DNA from: Abditibacterium sp.
Lineage (GTDB): Bacteria; Armatimonadota; Abditibacteriia; Abditibacteriales; Abditibacteriaceae
Reading direction: 5' to 3'
Length of the DNA: 64,000 nucleotides
Assembly: GCA_030448265.1 (NCBI GenBank)
Contig: JAUJNG010000014.1
Span: 88,566-152,565 of the forward strand
Both the position numbers and the translations under genes were made by a program. How positions within the stretch are numbered: the stretch's first letter is position 1; each line of letters starts with the position of its first letter. The notes under the pieces were generated by a model. The model did no database searches. It saw nothing but the letters and a program-made list of their open reading frames with translations, and had not been told where the DNA came from. Of this stretch, positions 25,877 through 34,348 are shown one piece after another.

Positions 25877-26782
25877 ATGAACGAACTTTTAATTGTCGGT
25901 TCAGTCGCGCTCGATTCCATCGAAACGCCCGCCGGTCGCGCCGAGGCGGTTTTGGGCGGCGCGGCGACTTACGGTGCGGTCGCCGCGTCGCTGTTTTGTC
26001 CGGTGCACCTTGTTGGTGTGGTCGGCGAAGATTTTCCCTCGCAGCATCTCGAATTTTTAAGAAGTCGTGGCATCGACCTCGCGGGCCTGCAAATCATCGA
26101 AGGCGGCGACACTTTTCGCTGGAAGGGCGATTACAACGACGATCTCAATCAGGCCGTCACCCACGAAACCCATCTCGGCGTGTTCGAGCATTTCGACCCG
26201 CAGCTGCCGCCTCACTACCGCGAGGCCGATTTCGTATTTCTGGCCAACATCAATCCCTCGCTGCAACTGGCGACGCTCGATCAGGTAAGTAACCCCAAAC
26301 TCGTGGTGTGCGATACCATGAATTTGTGGATTAACATCGCGCGCGAAAAGGTTTTTGAAGTGTTTCAGCGCGTGGATATCGCGGTTCTCAATGACGGCGA
26401 GGCCAAAATGCTCACCGAATGCGACAGCACCATCAGCGCGGGCCACGAACTGCTCAAACTGGGGCCGCGCGCCGTCATCATCAAAAAAGGCGAACACGGC
26501 GCGCTCATGTTTTCAGAAGAGGGAATCTTCTCGGCGCCCAGCTATCCGCTTGAAGAAGTGGTTGACCCGACCGGCGCGGGCGATTCGTTCGCGGGCAGTT
26601 TCATCGGCTTTCTGGCGGCGACGGGCGACGTTTCCTACGCCAATTTAAAGCGCGCGGTGGTTTACGGCGGCTCGGTCGCGTCAGTGACGGTGCAGGATTT
26701 CTCGCTCGGCAGCTTGAAAACTTTGGAGAAAGGCGAAGTCGAACGGCGTTTTGGCGTGGTGCAGGAAATGGCGGCGTTTTAG
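25877..26782 (+). CDS. PfkB family sugar/nucleoside kinase
   Basis: 301 aa. Ribokinase fold with the ATP/catalytic motif DPTGAGDSFAGSF (catalytic Asp near 234) and the N-terminal GSVALDSIETP / GGAATYGAVAAS substrate block. The substrate may be ribose, adenosine or another furanoside; the sequence does not decide. Follows manA by 63 bases. Confidence 0.88.
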   Translation: MNELLIVGSVALDSIETPAGRAEAVLGGAATYGAVAASLFCPVHLVGVVGEDFPSQHLEFLRSRGIDLAGLQIIEGGDTFRWKGDYNDDLNQAVTHETHLGVFEHFDPQLPPHYREADFVFLANINPSLQLATLDQVSNPKLVVCDTMNLWINIAREKVFEVFQRVDIAVLNDGEAKMLTECDSTISAGHELLKLGPRAVIIKKGEHGALMFSEEGIFSAPSYPLEEVVDPTGAGDSFAGSFIGFLAATGDVSYANLKRAVVYGGSVASVTVQDFSLGSLKTLEKGEVERRFGVVQEMAAF

Positions 26783-26784
26783 AG

Positions 26785-26934
26785 TTCGCTCGACTAAAGT
26801 CGGCGTTGACCCAGAGGATGCCCCGCACCTTCGGTGCTAACTTCCCGCCTTCGCGGGAACCAAACTGCTTGGTTTCGGCGCAGGCCGAAAGTTAGCGGCA
26901 GAGCCGCTCATAGCGCCGACTTCAGTCGAGCGAA
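26785..26934. repeat. Long palindrome, family A copy 3
   Basis: Outer arms start TTCGCTCGACTAAAGTCGGC and end CAGTCGAGCGAA. Inside are CCCGCCTTCGCGGG, a central AACCAAACTGCTTGGTTT hairpin and CGGCGCAGGCCG. It begins just after the PfkB stop. Confidence 0.9.
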
Positions 26935-26976
26935 CCTTTTTGAACCCGAACCCGTGACGTAGCGTCGCGCGGCGCC

Positions 26977-27483
26977 ATGAATCCCTCTTTCTGCCGATGC
27001 CTCGCCTTGATGCCGCTGCTGGCGCTCGCTGGTTGTGGCGGCGGCACTTCGCCCAATCCCGACACCTCCGAACCTGTGACGATTTCCAATGCCATCTCGA
27101 ATGGAGACTTTCGCGATGACCGCAACAACCGCTACTACGATATCTACGTTGTCGATCCGACCAGGAGCGCCGACGTGAGCGTCGAAATGCGCTCCGATGA
27201 CATTGATTCGCTTTTGCTGCTTTATCGCAAAGATTCCGATGGCGAATTCGATTTGGTCGCGGAAGACGACGACAGTGGCGGCGAATTGGACGCGGCGCTC
27301 GATTTTCGGGTCGAGCGCGGCGAGTCGTATCGCATCGTGGCAACGACGGCCCAGGCCGACGAGCGCGGCGAATATGAAGTGCGTTTTTCGCCCGAATTGG
27401 GGCGTCCCGCGCTGGTTTTGCCTAAAACCAACGCCCAGACGCAGGGGATGGATTTGCCGCCGGTGGCGCCCAAAAAGAAGTGA
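26977..27483 (+). CDS. Lipoprotein with pre-peptidase C-terminal (PPC)-like domain
   Basis: 168 aa. Lipobox LALAGC puts the acylated Cys near residue 20. The rest resembles a PPC beta-sandwich: DIDSLLLLYRKD then DDSGGELDAALDF and GESYRIVATTAQA. Such domains bind ligands or help secretion; no enzyme is attached. Lies between two family-A palindromes. Confidence 0.75.
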   Translation: MNPSFCRCLALMPLLALAGCGGGTSPNPDTSEPVTISNAISNGDFRDDRNNRYYDIYVVDPTRSADVSVEMRSDDIDSLLLLYRKDSDGEFDLVAEDDDSGGELDAALDFRVERGESYRIVATTAQADERGEYEVRFSPELGRPALVLPKTNAQTQGMDLPPVAPKKK

Positions 27484-27505
27484 AGGCTGAAATGGATAGA
27501 GTGGG

Positions 27506-27643
27506 CGCTCGACTGAAGTCGGCGCTGACCCAGAGGGTGCCCCGCGAACAAGTTCGCCAACTTTCGGCCTGCGCCGAAACCAAGCAATTTGGTTCCCGCG
27601 AAGGCGGGAAGTTAGCACCGAAGGTGCTCATAGCGCCGACTTT
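27506..27643. repeat. Long palindrome, family A copy 4 with inverted core
   Basis: The outer left arm (GACCCAGAG-GTGCCCCGC) and right arm (CATAGCGCCGAC) match copy 3, but the core is flipped: TCGGCCTGCGCCGA comes first and CCCGCGAAGGCGGG second. A recombination between the AACTT/AAGTT borders would explain this. Confidence 0.85.
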
Positions 27644-27765
27644 TGATGTTTGAGAATCTAATCCGCAAGTTCGTAGTAGCGCCGCGAGATGCGTTTGGGC
27701 CAGAGTGACAACAAACGCGCCTCGCGGCGCTACTACGAACTTGCGGATTAAATTCTCAAACATCA
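27644..27765. repeat. Long palindrome (TGATGTTTGAGAAT...)
   Basis: Perfect arms TGATGTTTGAGAATCTAATC and complement, continuing through CCGCAAGTTCGTAGTAGCGC, joined to copy 4 of family A without spacing. Confidence 0.95.
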
Positions 27766-27805
27766 ACAATGGCGGGAGGATCGATGCTCCAATGAGGCAC
27801 GCAAT

Positions 27806-27836
27806 AAACCCCTGGCGCCACTTCGGCGCCAGGGGT
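27806..27836 (-). terminator. Terminator of the comF-dagK unit
   Basis: AAACCCCTGGCGCC/GGCGCCAGGGGTTT stem with a four-base loop, ending at the stop codon of the lipid kinase gene. Confidence 0.9.
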
Positions 27837-28766
27837 TTATTTTTCGCCCTCGTCCATTTCCTCGGCAGCTTTGCGCGCCATCCGCATCTTGAGGGCTTTG
27901 GGGCGCACCTGGATCGTGAGAGGCGGTTTGGTATCGACTTCCTCGCCGTCGATTTGCATATCGAGAGGCGGATCCGTCGTGATTTCGATTTTGGCGGCCT
28001 GAAAAAACGACACCGCGCGATCCTCGCTCATCTTTCCGGTCAGTCCGGCCAACATTAAACGCATGAGATCGCGGAAATAGAAGCGGTGCAAAACCACCAG
28101 ATCGAGAACGCCGTCATCCATCTGGGCATCGGGCGCGAATTTGAGCGAACCGCCGATTTCGCCCGCGTTGGCCACCACAAGCGCCACGCCGACCGAAGCC
28201 TGTTCCTTTCCATCATCGAGTTTGAAGGTGAAACGGTGCGGTTTCTGGCCCATTTCGGCGAGCATCGCCTTGACGTAGGCCAGTCGTCCCAATTTTTCTT
28301 TTTCCTGCGCGCTGGTGCCCGAAACCAGCTTTTCCGTTAGTCCCAGGCCCAGTCCGAGCGCGAAAATATGTCCGCCGCACTCGCCCAGGTCGATGAGCCG
28401 GTCTTCGCCGCTGAGTGCGATTTCGATGGCTTTATCGACATCGTGGGGAATGTCGAGCGCGGTGGCCAGCAGGTTCGCGGTGCCGCCAGGAATGATGGAC
28501 AGCGTGGTTTCGGGCGATTTTTCGATTTTGCCCAGTCCGTTGACGGCGCTCATGATGGTGCCGTCGCCGCCGCAGGCCAGAATGTGCGTCGCGCCGCCTT
28601 CGACGGCCTTTTTCACGGCGGGAACGGCGCCCTCGTCGGGATCGGTTTCAAAAACTTCGAACTCGACGGCGCGCTCTTGTAGCGCCCTTTCGATGGAAGC
28701 GCGGAATTCCTCGCCCGATGAGCCGGATTTAGGATTGAGAACGACGGAATAAATCGGATTTTCCAT
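27837..28766 (-). CDS. Diacylglycerol kinase-family lipid kinase (DagK/YegS-like)
   Basis: 309 aa. The DAGK catalytic domain shows ACGGDGTIMSAVNG and PGGTANLLATAL; the C-terminal domain has IDGEEV. The family phosphorylates diacylglycerol or other lipids at the membrane. ATG 28766 begins the SVVLNPKSG strand; upstream codons overlap the ComF gene and are not part of it. Gap to the ComF stop is 5 bases, so the two form one transcript. No N-terminal signal. Confidence 0.9.
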   Translation of the reverse strand: MENPIYSVVLNPKSGSSGEEFRASIERALQERAVEFEVFETDPDEGAVPAVKKAVEGGATHILACGGDGTIMSAVNGLGKIEKSPETTLSIIPGGTANLLATALDIPHDVDKAIEIALSGEDRLIDLGECGGHIFALGLGLGLTEKLVSGTSAQEKEKLGRLAYVKAMLAEMGQKPHRFTFKLDDGKEQASVGVALVVANAGEIGGSLKFAPDAQMDDGVLDLVVLHRFYFRDLMRLMLAGLTGKMSEDRAVSFFQAAKIEITTDPPLDMQIDGEEVDTKPPLTIQVRPKALKMRMARKAAEEMDEGEK

Positions 28767-28771
28767 AATGA

Positions 28772-29509
28772 TTAGTTCAGGCGGGCGAGTGTCAACGCAC
28801 AGATTTCGCCCGCTCCAGCAATTTTGAGGCTGCGCGCGCATTCGCGCAACGTGGCGCCGGTTGTAAAAACGTCGTCGATCAGCAGAATTCGCGCGCCGTT
28901 TTGCTCGAAACGGGCGGCGTCAAGGATGAAAGCGCCGCGCACATTTTCGGCTCGCTGTTTTCGGTTCAAACCAACCTGGGGCGGCGTATCGCGCGTGCGC
29001 TTGAGCAATTCTGCCACCGGAACGCCCAGAGAAGCGCCCAGTTCGCGCGCGAGCAGAAGGCTCTGGTTGAACCCGCGCTTTTTGTGGCGCGCGCGATGGA
29101 GCGGGACGGGAACCAACGCTTGAGGGCTGAAATCGCTCAAAATCGCGTCGCGCGCGATGGCCTGGGCCAGAAAAGGCGCGAGGCGCCCCGCGAGCGCGGT
29201 TTTTTCCTGGTATTTGAAGCGGTGAATAGCAACGCGCAACGGCCCTTCGAAGTGAAACGCGCTGCGCGCCGCCAGAAATGGCGGCGTCTTGTCACGGCAT
29301 TCGGCGCAAATCGGGGCGGAGTAGGCGAGCGGGTCGAACGGCGCGCCGCACATCTCGCACTGCGGCGCGCCGATGGGACGCAACTCGGTTGTGCAGCGCG
29401 CGCAGAAGACGTCGCGGCTCCACTCGAAACAGCCCGCGCAGCGCGGCGGAAAAAGCGCGTCGAGAAAGACGTTCAACGCGGGATGGAGCGCGAAGGGGCG
29501 AGATTTCAT
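28772..29509 (-). CDS. comF: ComF family phosphoribosyltransferase-fold protein
   Basis: 245 aa. Zinc-ribbon cysteines (CAGC, CARC, CEMC) precede the PRT fold with the PRPP loop ILLIDDVFTTGATL. ComF is required for DNA uptake in competent bacteria and otherwise is a possible salvage enzyme. ATG 29509 (MKSRPFALH) was chosen because it starts just before the zinc ribbon; a 30-residue longer frame has no support. It precedes the lipid kinase. Confidence 0.9.
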   Translation of the reverse strand: MKSRPFALHPALNVFLDALFPPRCAGCFEWSRDVFCARCTTELRPIGAPQCEMCGAPFDPLAYSAPICAECRDKTPPFLAARSAFHFEGPLRVAIHRFKYQEKTALAGRLAPFLAQAIARDAILSDFSPQALVPVPLHRARHKKRGFNQSLLLARELGASLGVPVAELLKRTRDTPPQVGLNRKQRAENVRGAFILDAARFEQNGARILLIDDVFTTGATLRECARSLKIAGAGEICALTLARLN

Positions 29510-29542
29510 GGGTGGATTCGCGCCTCGAAACGAGCGCTTCGG

Positions 29543-29572
29543 TTGACAAAATCGGCGGTTCGGGCAAAAATA
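29543..29572 (+). promoter_or_regulatory. Possible promoter for the C40 peptidase gene
   Basis: TTGACA at 29543, then an A-rich hexamer (AAAAAT, 29566) at 17-18 bp. The -10 is weak. The 313-bp gap 29510-29822 otherwise shows nothing but an A/T-rich leader and AGAGGAG before the start. Confidence 0.3.
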
Positions 29573-29822
29573 GAGGCGTCGAGAGACAATCTTCAAGGCC
29601 GCCCCACGCCGCTAATATCAGTGACGTGAGCGGCTTTGTGCTTTTATGCTGGCTTTTTAACAAAATTGCCGGAAACGGAAAACCTTTCGCGTTTGAAATC
29701 AAATGGCGGGCGCGAAAATTTTTCCGTTGTCGTTTTCCTTCGCCGTCGCGCCTTTTGCGCCTTGCGCCGCGCGGCACCGAAAGACCGAACGACCCTAAAC
29801 GAAAGAGGAGAATACCGCTTAT

Positions 29823-31853
29823 ATGACCTTTCTTCGCCCTGGGCACGACGGAACCTTCGCTTCCCCTTCCAAATCTTCCCGCAAAAAATCGCGCCGCGTC
29901 TGCGGACTTTTGACCCTGTTTTCGCTTTCCGCCGCGTCGCTCACGCCTGGAACGGCCAAACCCAAGCCCAAACCTTCGTCCCGCCCCTTCAAACCGGTGG
30001 GCGTCAGAGCCTGGACGAGCGGTTCGCAAACCTACATCCGTGCCCGTCCTGGCACCAATGTTCCCGTAGTCGCCAAAGTCGCCCGCCACATGCCGCTTTA
30101 CGTGTGGGGCAAATACAATGGCTGGTATCGCGTCGAAACCCACGACCACATTTTCGGCTGGGTTTACAATCCCTATCTCAACGGGCCAGGCCTGGACAAA
30201 GTGCGCGAAATGCCGCGCTCCAAAGCGCGTTTGGCTTCGGATCGCACCGCGAACCAAATCATGTTCGGCACGCCCCAGGTGCTCAAAAAGCACGTGGCGG
30301 TGTATGGCGCGCCAGGCGCGGTCAAAGGCTTGAAAAAGCACGGCGTTTACGTCGCCGTCGCGCGAAAACCCAAACCGGTCGCCGTCGCCGCCAAGCCCAG
30401 AGCGAAAGCGAAAACCGCTCTCGCCGCAGTGCCCACACCGGCGGTCAAATCGGTATCGAGCGTCCAAGTCGCGGCCCAGAAGCCGCGCCTGCGCCAGCGC
30501 ACCGTGCGCGAACCGGTCGCGGTTGCTCCCATCGCGAAGCCAGTTGCGGCGACGCGACGGATCGCGGTTTCGCCGATTCCAGTTGTGGAAACGCCGGTTC
30601 GCGCCGTGCGCGCAACGCCCAGCATCGCGCCCAAACCGATTGCGCCCGCGCAAAACCGCAAAACGCGCGTCGCTGCGGCGATTGTGAAAACCGCACCCAA
30701 CGCGCCGCGCGCTGTGGAATCGCAGAAAATCGCCGGAGCCTCGCGCGCTTTGATGCCCTCGGCCCGCCAGTTCGCTCGCGCGGCGGAACTGGCGGCGCGA
30801 CCGTCCCCGTCGAGAGCCATGCCCGCCCCGTCGAGCGCAGTAGTTCGCGTCGCGCCCCATCAACCCGTCGTTTCGACACCAGTCGCCGCCACGCCGCCCC
30901 GCGCCATCGCTGTGGCCAAACCTAAACCTAAAAAAGTCGCCAAAAAAGCGACGGCTAAAAAAGTCGCCGCCAAAAAAACCAAAAGGCGCGTGACTTCCTC
31001 GCGGGAGAAGCGCCGCCAGCAGCTTCGTGCCCGCATGGGGCTTTCTCCGGCTTCGGTTCCCACCACGATGATCGCGCCGGTTTCGCCCGATGAGCTGCTG
31101 CGCGCGCGGGAAGAGCATTTGAACCGGCGCCGCCAGCGTCTCGAATCCGCGCCGCCCACCGCGTCGCCCGCGCCGCTTGCGCCCGTCACCGGCGTTGCGC
31201 CCCTGCCGCCGAGCAATCCGCCGCTCGGCGGGCCGCTCAGCCAGGACTCGCCACCCGCCGAAATCTCGCCCGCTTCGTTCGGAAATGACGCTGATAGGGC
31301 TGCGGCACCGTTCATCATCGACGGCGATACCCATCCGCTCCAGCCGCTTCTCGACCATCCCTACGTCGTGGCGCTGGCTCAACTCAAGCCCGCAGTCAAG
31401 GCCAAAACGCCGGTAGCAACGCGCGGCGGCTCGCCGCGCGACCGCGCGCCGCTCAATCGCTCTGGTTCGCCGCGCGACCGCATGGGAACCGGCATGGCCA
31501 GTCAGGCGCTGTCCTATCGCGGCATGCGCTACGTTCGCGGCTCTGCCTCGCCCAATCGCGGTTTCGACTGCTCCGGCTTGATTTATTATCTGCTGCGCCA
31601 GCGCGGTTACAACCCGCCGCGCATGGCGTCGGGCTACCGCAACTGGGGCACGAGCGTGCCGCGCAACGCGCTGCAACCTGGCGATTTGCTGCTCTTCGCC
31701 AACACCTACAAGCGCGGCATTTCTCACATCGGCGTTTATTTGGGCGAAAACAAGTTCGTCCACGCTGCCACCTCGCGCACCGGCGTGCGGATTTCGTCAT
31801 TGGGCGAAGCCTACTACGCGCGCAAGTATTACGGCGCGCGGCGGGCCAAGTAG
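29823..31853 (+). CDS. SH3-containing NlpC/P60 (C40) cell-wall endopeptidase
   Basis: 676 aa. A charged N-terminus with signal sequence leads to an SH3b domain (TYIRARPGTNVPVVAKV, residues about 65-120), then roughly 400 residues of Ala/Pro/Lys/Arg-rich linker, then an NlpC/P60 domain with Cys583 in FDCSGLIYY and His in ISHIGVYLG and FVHAATS. It should hydrolyse D-Glu-diamino acid bonds of peptidoglycan in the periplasm or outside. The linker is far longer than usual and probably disordered. An 823-codon open frame on the opposite strand is a shadow of the GC-rich linker. Confidence 0.9.
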   Translation: MTFLRPGHDGTFASPSKSSRKKSRRVCGLLTLFSLSAASLTPGTAKPKPKPSSRPFKPVGVRAWTSGSQTYIRARPGTNVPVVAKVARHMPLYVWGKYNGWYRVETHDHIFGWVYNPYLNGPGLDKVREMPRSKARLASDRTANQIMFGTPQVLKKHVAVYGAPGAVKGLKKHGVYVAVARKPKPVAVAAKPRAKAKTALAAVPTPAVKSVSSVQVAAQKPRLRQRTVREPVAVAPIAKPVAATRRIAVSPIPVVETPVRAVRATPSIAPKPIAPAQNRKTRVAAAIVKTAPNAPRAVESQKIAGASRALMPSARQFARAAELAARPSPSRAMPAPSSAVVRVAPHQPVVSTPVAATPPRAIAVAKPKPKKVAKKATAKKVAAKKTKRRVTSSREKRRQQLRARMGLSPASVPTTMIAPVSPDELLRAREEHLNRRRQRLESAPPTASPAPLAPVTGVAPLPPSNPPLGGPLSQDSPPAEISPASFGNDADRAAAPFIIDGDTHPLQPLLDHPYVVALAQLKPAVKAKTPVATRGGSPRDRAPLNRSGSPRDRMGTGMASQALSYRGMRYVRGSASPNRGFDCSGLIYYLLRQRGYNPPRMASGYRNWGTSVPRNALQPGDLLLFANTYKRGISHIGVYLGENKFVHAATSRTGVRISSLGEAYYARKYYGARRAK

Positions 31854-31972
31854 CGGGGGAGCGGAGGAGCAGAGGAGCGGAGGAGAAAAAGGTTGTCGAA
31901 GCGAAAACGACGTAGTTTTCGCCCTAACTCCCTTTCTCCTCCTCTCCTCTGCTCCTCCGCTCCTCCGCTCGC
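31853..31972. repeat. Word-repeat palindrome (GCGGAGGAGCAGAGGAGCGG)
   Basis: Arms of GGAGCGGAGGAGCAGAGGAG words and complements around TTTTCGCTTCGACAACC. It starts at the stop codon of the peptidase and ends a few bases before the next ATG. Confidence 0.9.
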
Positions 31973-31976
31973 TGCT

Positions 31977-32681
31977 ATGAAACTGCGCGACTACTTCTGG
32001 TCGAAAGGCCAGCCCTGGCGCGGCATCCGTTCTTACACGGTGCCGCGCCTTTTGCGCCTTTTGCACGCCGGATTGATGAGCACGATCCGGCTTTCCACTA
32101 CCGGCGTGCATCACATGCGGCCTTTTTTCGAGAAAAGCGAAGGCCCTGGCGCGCTGTTCGTGTTGTGGCACGACCACACGCTGGTGCCGCTTCACCTTTT
32201 TCGCGGCAGGGGTATTTGCGTGATGATGTCCACCTCGCGCGCCGGACGGATGCAGGCGGCGTTCTGGAATTTGAACGGCTGGCGCATCGTGTGGGGTTCG
32301 AGCAAGAAAAAAGAGGGCATCACGGCGGTGCGCGAGGTGCTGCGCCTGGTGCGCGAGGGCGTCAACTGCGGCTTCACGCCCGACGGCCCCAAAGGGCCGC
32401 GCCACCAGGCGCACGGCGGCGTGGTTTATCTGGCTTCCAAAGCGCCCGCCGTAGTGTTGCCCATCGCGGTCGCGGCCTCGGATGAGTGGCGGCTTTCGAC
32501 GTGGGATAAATATCTCATTCCCAAGCCATTTTCGCGCGTTCACGTCAACGTCGGCGAGCCGCTTCATGTGCCCGCCGAGTTATCGCGCGAGGAAAACGAA
32601 GTGTGGCGCGGGAAGATTGAGACCGCTTTAAACGCATCATATGAACAAGCGCAAAGAGAAATAAAGAGGCGCAAGGAATAA
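31977..32681 (+). CDS. DUF374 lysophospholipid/lipid A-type acyltransferase
   Basis: 234 aa. LPLAT motifs: LWHDHTLVPLH (HxxxxD-like) and CGFTPDGPKGPRH. DUF374 members are predicted inner-membrane acyltransferases that attach secondary acyl chains to lipid A or other glycolipids. No long transmembrane helix, but an amphipathic N-terminus (RSYTVPRLLRLLHAGLMSTI). ATG 31977 directly follows the palindrome. Confidence 0.8.
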   Translation: MKLRDYFWSKGQPWRGIRSYTVPRLLRLLHAGLMSTIRLSTTGVHHMRPFFEKSEGPGALFVLWHDHTLVPLHLFRGRGICVMMSTSRAGRMQAAFWNLNGWRIVWGSSKKKEGITAVREVLRLVREGVNCGFTPDGPKGPRHQAHGGVVYLASKAPAVVLPIAVAASDEWRLSTWDKYLIPKPFSRVHVNVGEPLHVPAELSREENEVWRGKIETALNASYEQAQREIKRRKE

Positions 32682-32865
32682 AATGAATTTGTCACGTTTT
32701 TCGGCTTTTTGCGCCTCTCATCGGCAAAAACCGAATGGCTCGGCATAATATACTGTTCGGCGGCTGCGCGCGGCTCTACACATCCACCGTGCCATTCATT
32801 TTTCAGTTGTTTTAGTAAACGCTTGAATGTTACAATATTAACGTATCAATACAAAGGGCGAACCT

Positions 32866-33552
32866 ATGTCTTCCGATTTGGATTTAGAACAGCAACTGCT
32901 CGCATACTATGTGTCGCTGAAAACGCCTATCCCAGAAGGCGGTGCGGAATGGAATCTCTCTCCTGAGCACCACTATCTCTTCGGCTTTTCTACCCGCGAC
33001 TTCCTTTATCGCAATTGCGAGTTACTGCCTGATATGCGGGTTTGTAACATTGGTATTGGCATGGGTGATTGGGATGATTATCTCGGATACTGGCTCCACA
33101 AGTGGGGCACCCTTACCAGCGTAGATATCGATGAAAATCTGTGTGGGCTCTTTGCCTACCGACAGAAGAGAGAGCAACATTCTAATCCAAGTTCTGTCGT
33201 TGCCGAAGATATCCTACATACATCATTACCGGCTGCCAGTTTTGATTTGGTGACAATTATCGGGTCAACAACTCACGAAACAGGACAGCCAGAGGCTGCA
33301 ATGAATATAAGCCTAAAGTTGGCTAAGTCTGGTGGTCATGTCCTCTACATGGGCACAACTGAAACAGCTCCGGAGTCGTGGTTCAAAGACTATTTGAAGC
33401 ACTTAACGTGTAGGGTGACTCATCACGAGAACTTCACCTACTACTCTGGGCCACAAGGCGTGCCTTCGCATTGGTGGAAAATGGTGGCGATTCCCAACTT
33501 CAACTATCATTCCGAAGTCGAAGGCTACGCTTACTTGCTCGAAAAGCCATGA
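32866..33552 (+). CDS. SAM-dependent methyltransferase, class I (cassette gene)
   Basis: 228 aa. Rossmann SAM-binding motif VCNIGIGMGDW (motif I), TSVDIDENL (acidic strand-2 end) and FDLVTIIGS (motif IV region). Substrate is not recognisable; there is no DPPY/NPPY motif, so a small molecule or protein is more likely than DNA adenine. AAAGGG precedes ATG 32866. A/T-richer codon use than the resident genes. It is the only gene of the putative cassette; a TCAAGCAG/CTGCTTGA hairpin follows the stop. Confidence 0.85.
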   Translation: MSSDLDLEQQLLAYYVSLKTPIPEGGAEWNLSPEHHYLFGFSTRDFLYRNCELLPDMRVCNIGIGMGDWDDYLGYWLHKWGTLTSVDIDENLCGLFAYRQKREQHSNPSSVVAEDILHTSLPAASFDLVTIIGSTTHETGQPEAAMNISLKLAKSGGHVLYMGTTETAPESWFKDYLKHLTCRVTHHENFTYYSGPQGVPSHWWKMVAIPNFNYHSEVEGYAYLLEKP

Positions 33553-33597
33553 TCAAGCAGCTTACGCACTGCTTGAACAATGAATCCTACTGACCAA

Positions 33598-33680
33598 CAG
33601 CCGCCGAACAAGACATTACACCCGACCGCTTATAGTCCGCTCGTTCCTCATTCCCTTTCATCGGCGGGTGAGCTTAATCG
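33598..33680. other. attC-like recombination site (R'' to L' part)
   Basis: CAGCCGCCGAAC starts at 33598; CACCCGACCG and CGGCGGGTG form the inner stem with a single unpaired base. The completing R' (GTTCGGCGGCTG) is at the other cassette end, 32755-32766, as expected for an integrated cassette. Confidence 0.6.
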
Positions 33681-34348
33681 ATCAATTTCGCGTAACTAAA
33701 CCGCGCTGCACCGAAGTTTTCCGGCAACTGATACTCGTAAATCTCCGCAATTTCAAATGGCACGGGCCGAGCGAAAAGCGGCCCATCGAAGGCGAACGTG
33801 TGAAATTCGCCGTTTTCGCCGCACCAATCGACACCGGCGGGCAAATCGTGCAAAAAACTCGCGTCGAATTCGCGTCCGCAGAACGAGGCGTCGAGCCACC
33901 GGTGATCGACACAAATCACCTTGGCGCGAAAACCCAAATCAAGAAACTGCGCCACCTCCGCGCGCCGTTCGATGTTCCAGAGCGGCAGATGCGCCGTGAA
34001 ACCGGACGCGGCGCACACCTTTTCTTCCCAGTCGCGGTGCGCCTGCAAGTCGATGTCGCCGAAAATCGCATCCGTGATGCCGCGCTCGCGCAACTCGCAT
34101 AGCGCTGCGCGAAATTCACGCTCATAATCGGCCCACGACGCGGCGCGCGTCATCAACTCGGCGCCCAACACCTGCGCCTGCCGTTCCAGAAGCGCGCGCG
34201 GGATGGCGCGCGAACGATTGCGCTCGCCGTTTTCCTCCAGCATGGAAAGCAAAACGCGGACATCGAAACCGTTTTGGCGCGCTTTCCACAGCGCCAGCAT
34301 CGAATCTTTGCCGCCGCTCCACGACAAACACGCCGGTTGGCGATTCAT
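33674..34348 (-). CDS. PP-loop ATPase, Dph6/MJ0570-like, second copy
   Basis: 224 aa, paralogue of the gene at 429-1103. The PP-loop SGGKDS is at residues 10-15, and CGENGEFHTF is conserved. Its start follows the kdsD stop without any gap (TAA then ATG), so the two are co-translated. The last codons (ATC GAT TAA) straddle the left cut of the putative cassette on the other side of the insertion: the terminal Asp and stop come from inserted DNA. Without the cassette the frame would continue about 20 codons. Function unknown. Confidence 0.85.
   Translation of the reverse strand: MNRQPACLSWSGGKDSMLALWKARQNGFDVRVLLSMLEENGERNRSRAIPRALLERQAQVLGAELMTRAASWADYEREFRAALCELRERGITDAIFGDIDLQAHRDWEEKVCAASGFTAHLPLWNIERRAEVAQFLDLGFRAKVICVDHRWLDASFCGREFDASFLHDLPAGVDWCGENGEFHTFAFDGPLFARPVPFEIAEIYEYQLPENFGAARFSYAKLID

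Larger units (their letters stand above)
32756..33680 (+). mobile_element. Putative integron-type gene cassette (925 bp) carrying a methyltransferase
   Basis: Left boundary G|TTCGGCGGCTG (cut after 32755) and right end GGGTGAGCTTAATCG|ATC (33680/33681). When the ends are joined, GTTCGGCGGCTG pairs over 12 bp with CAGCCGCCGAAC at 33598-33609; inside, CACCCGACCG pairs with CGGCGGGTG leaving one extrahelical A. The loop is about 31 bases. This is the R''-L''-L'-R' arrangement of attC sites with its extrahelical base, here 94 nt. The flanks read ACTG|ATCAA before insertion, a GWT-type secondary site. The unit is A/T-richer than its surroundings. No integrase gene is in the window. Confidence 0.6.

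Noticed and set aside
29292..31763. 823-codon open frame on the minus strand opposite the NlpC/P60 gene
   Set aside because: Arg/Gly/Ala-rich shadow of the GC-rich linker; the plus-strand gene has clear domains.
33551..33576. TCAAGCAG/CTGCTTGA hairpin after the methyltransferase
   Set aside because: Has no U-tract, so I did not list it as a terminator.
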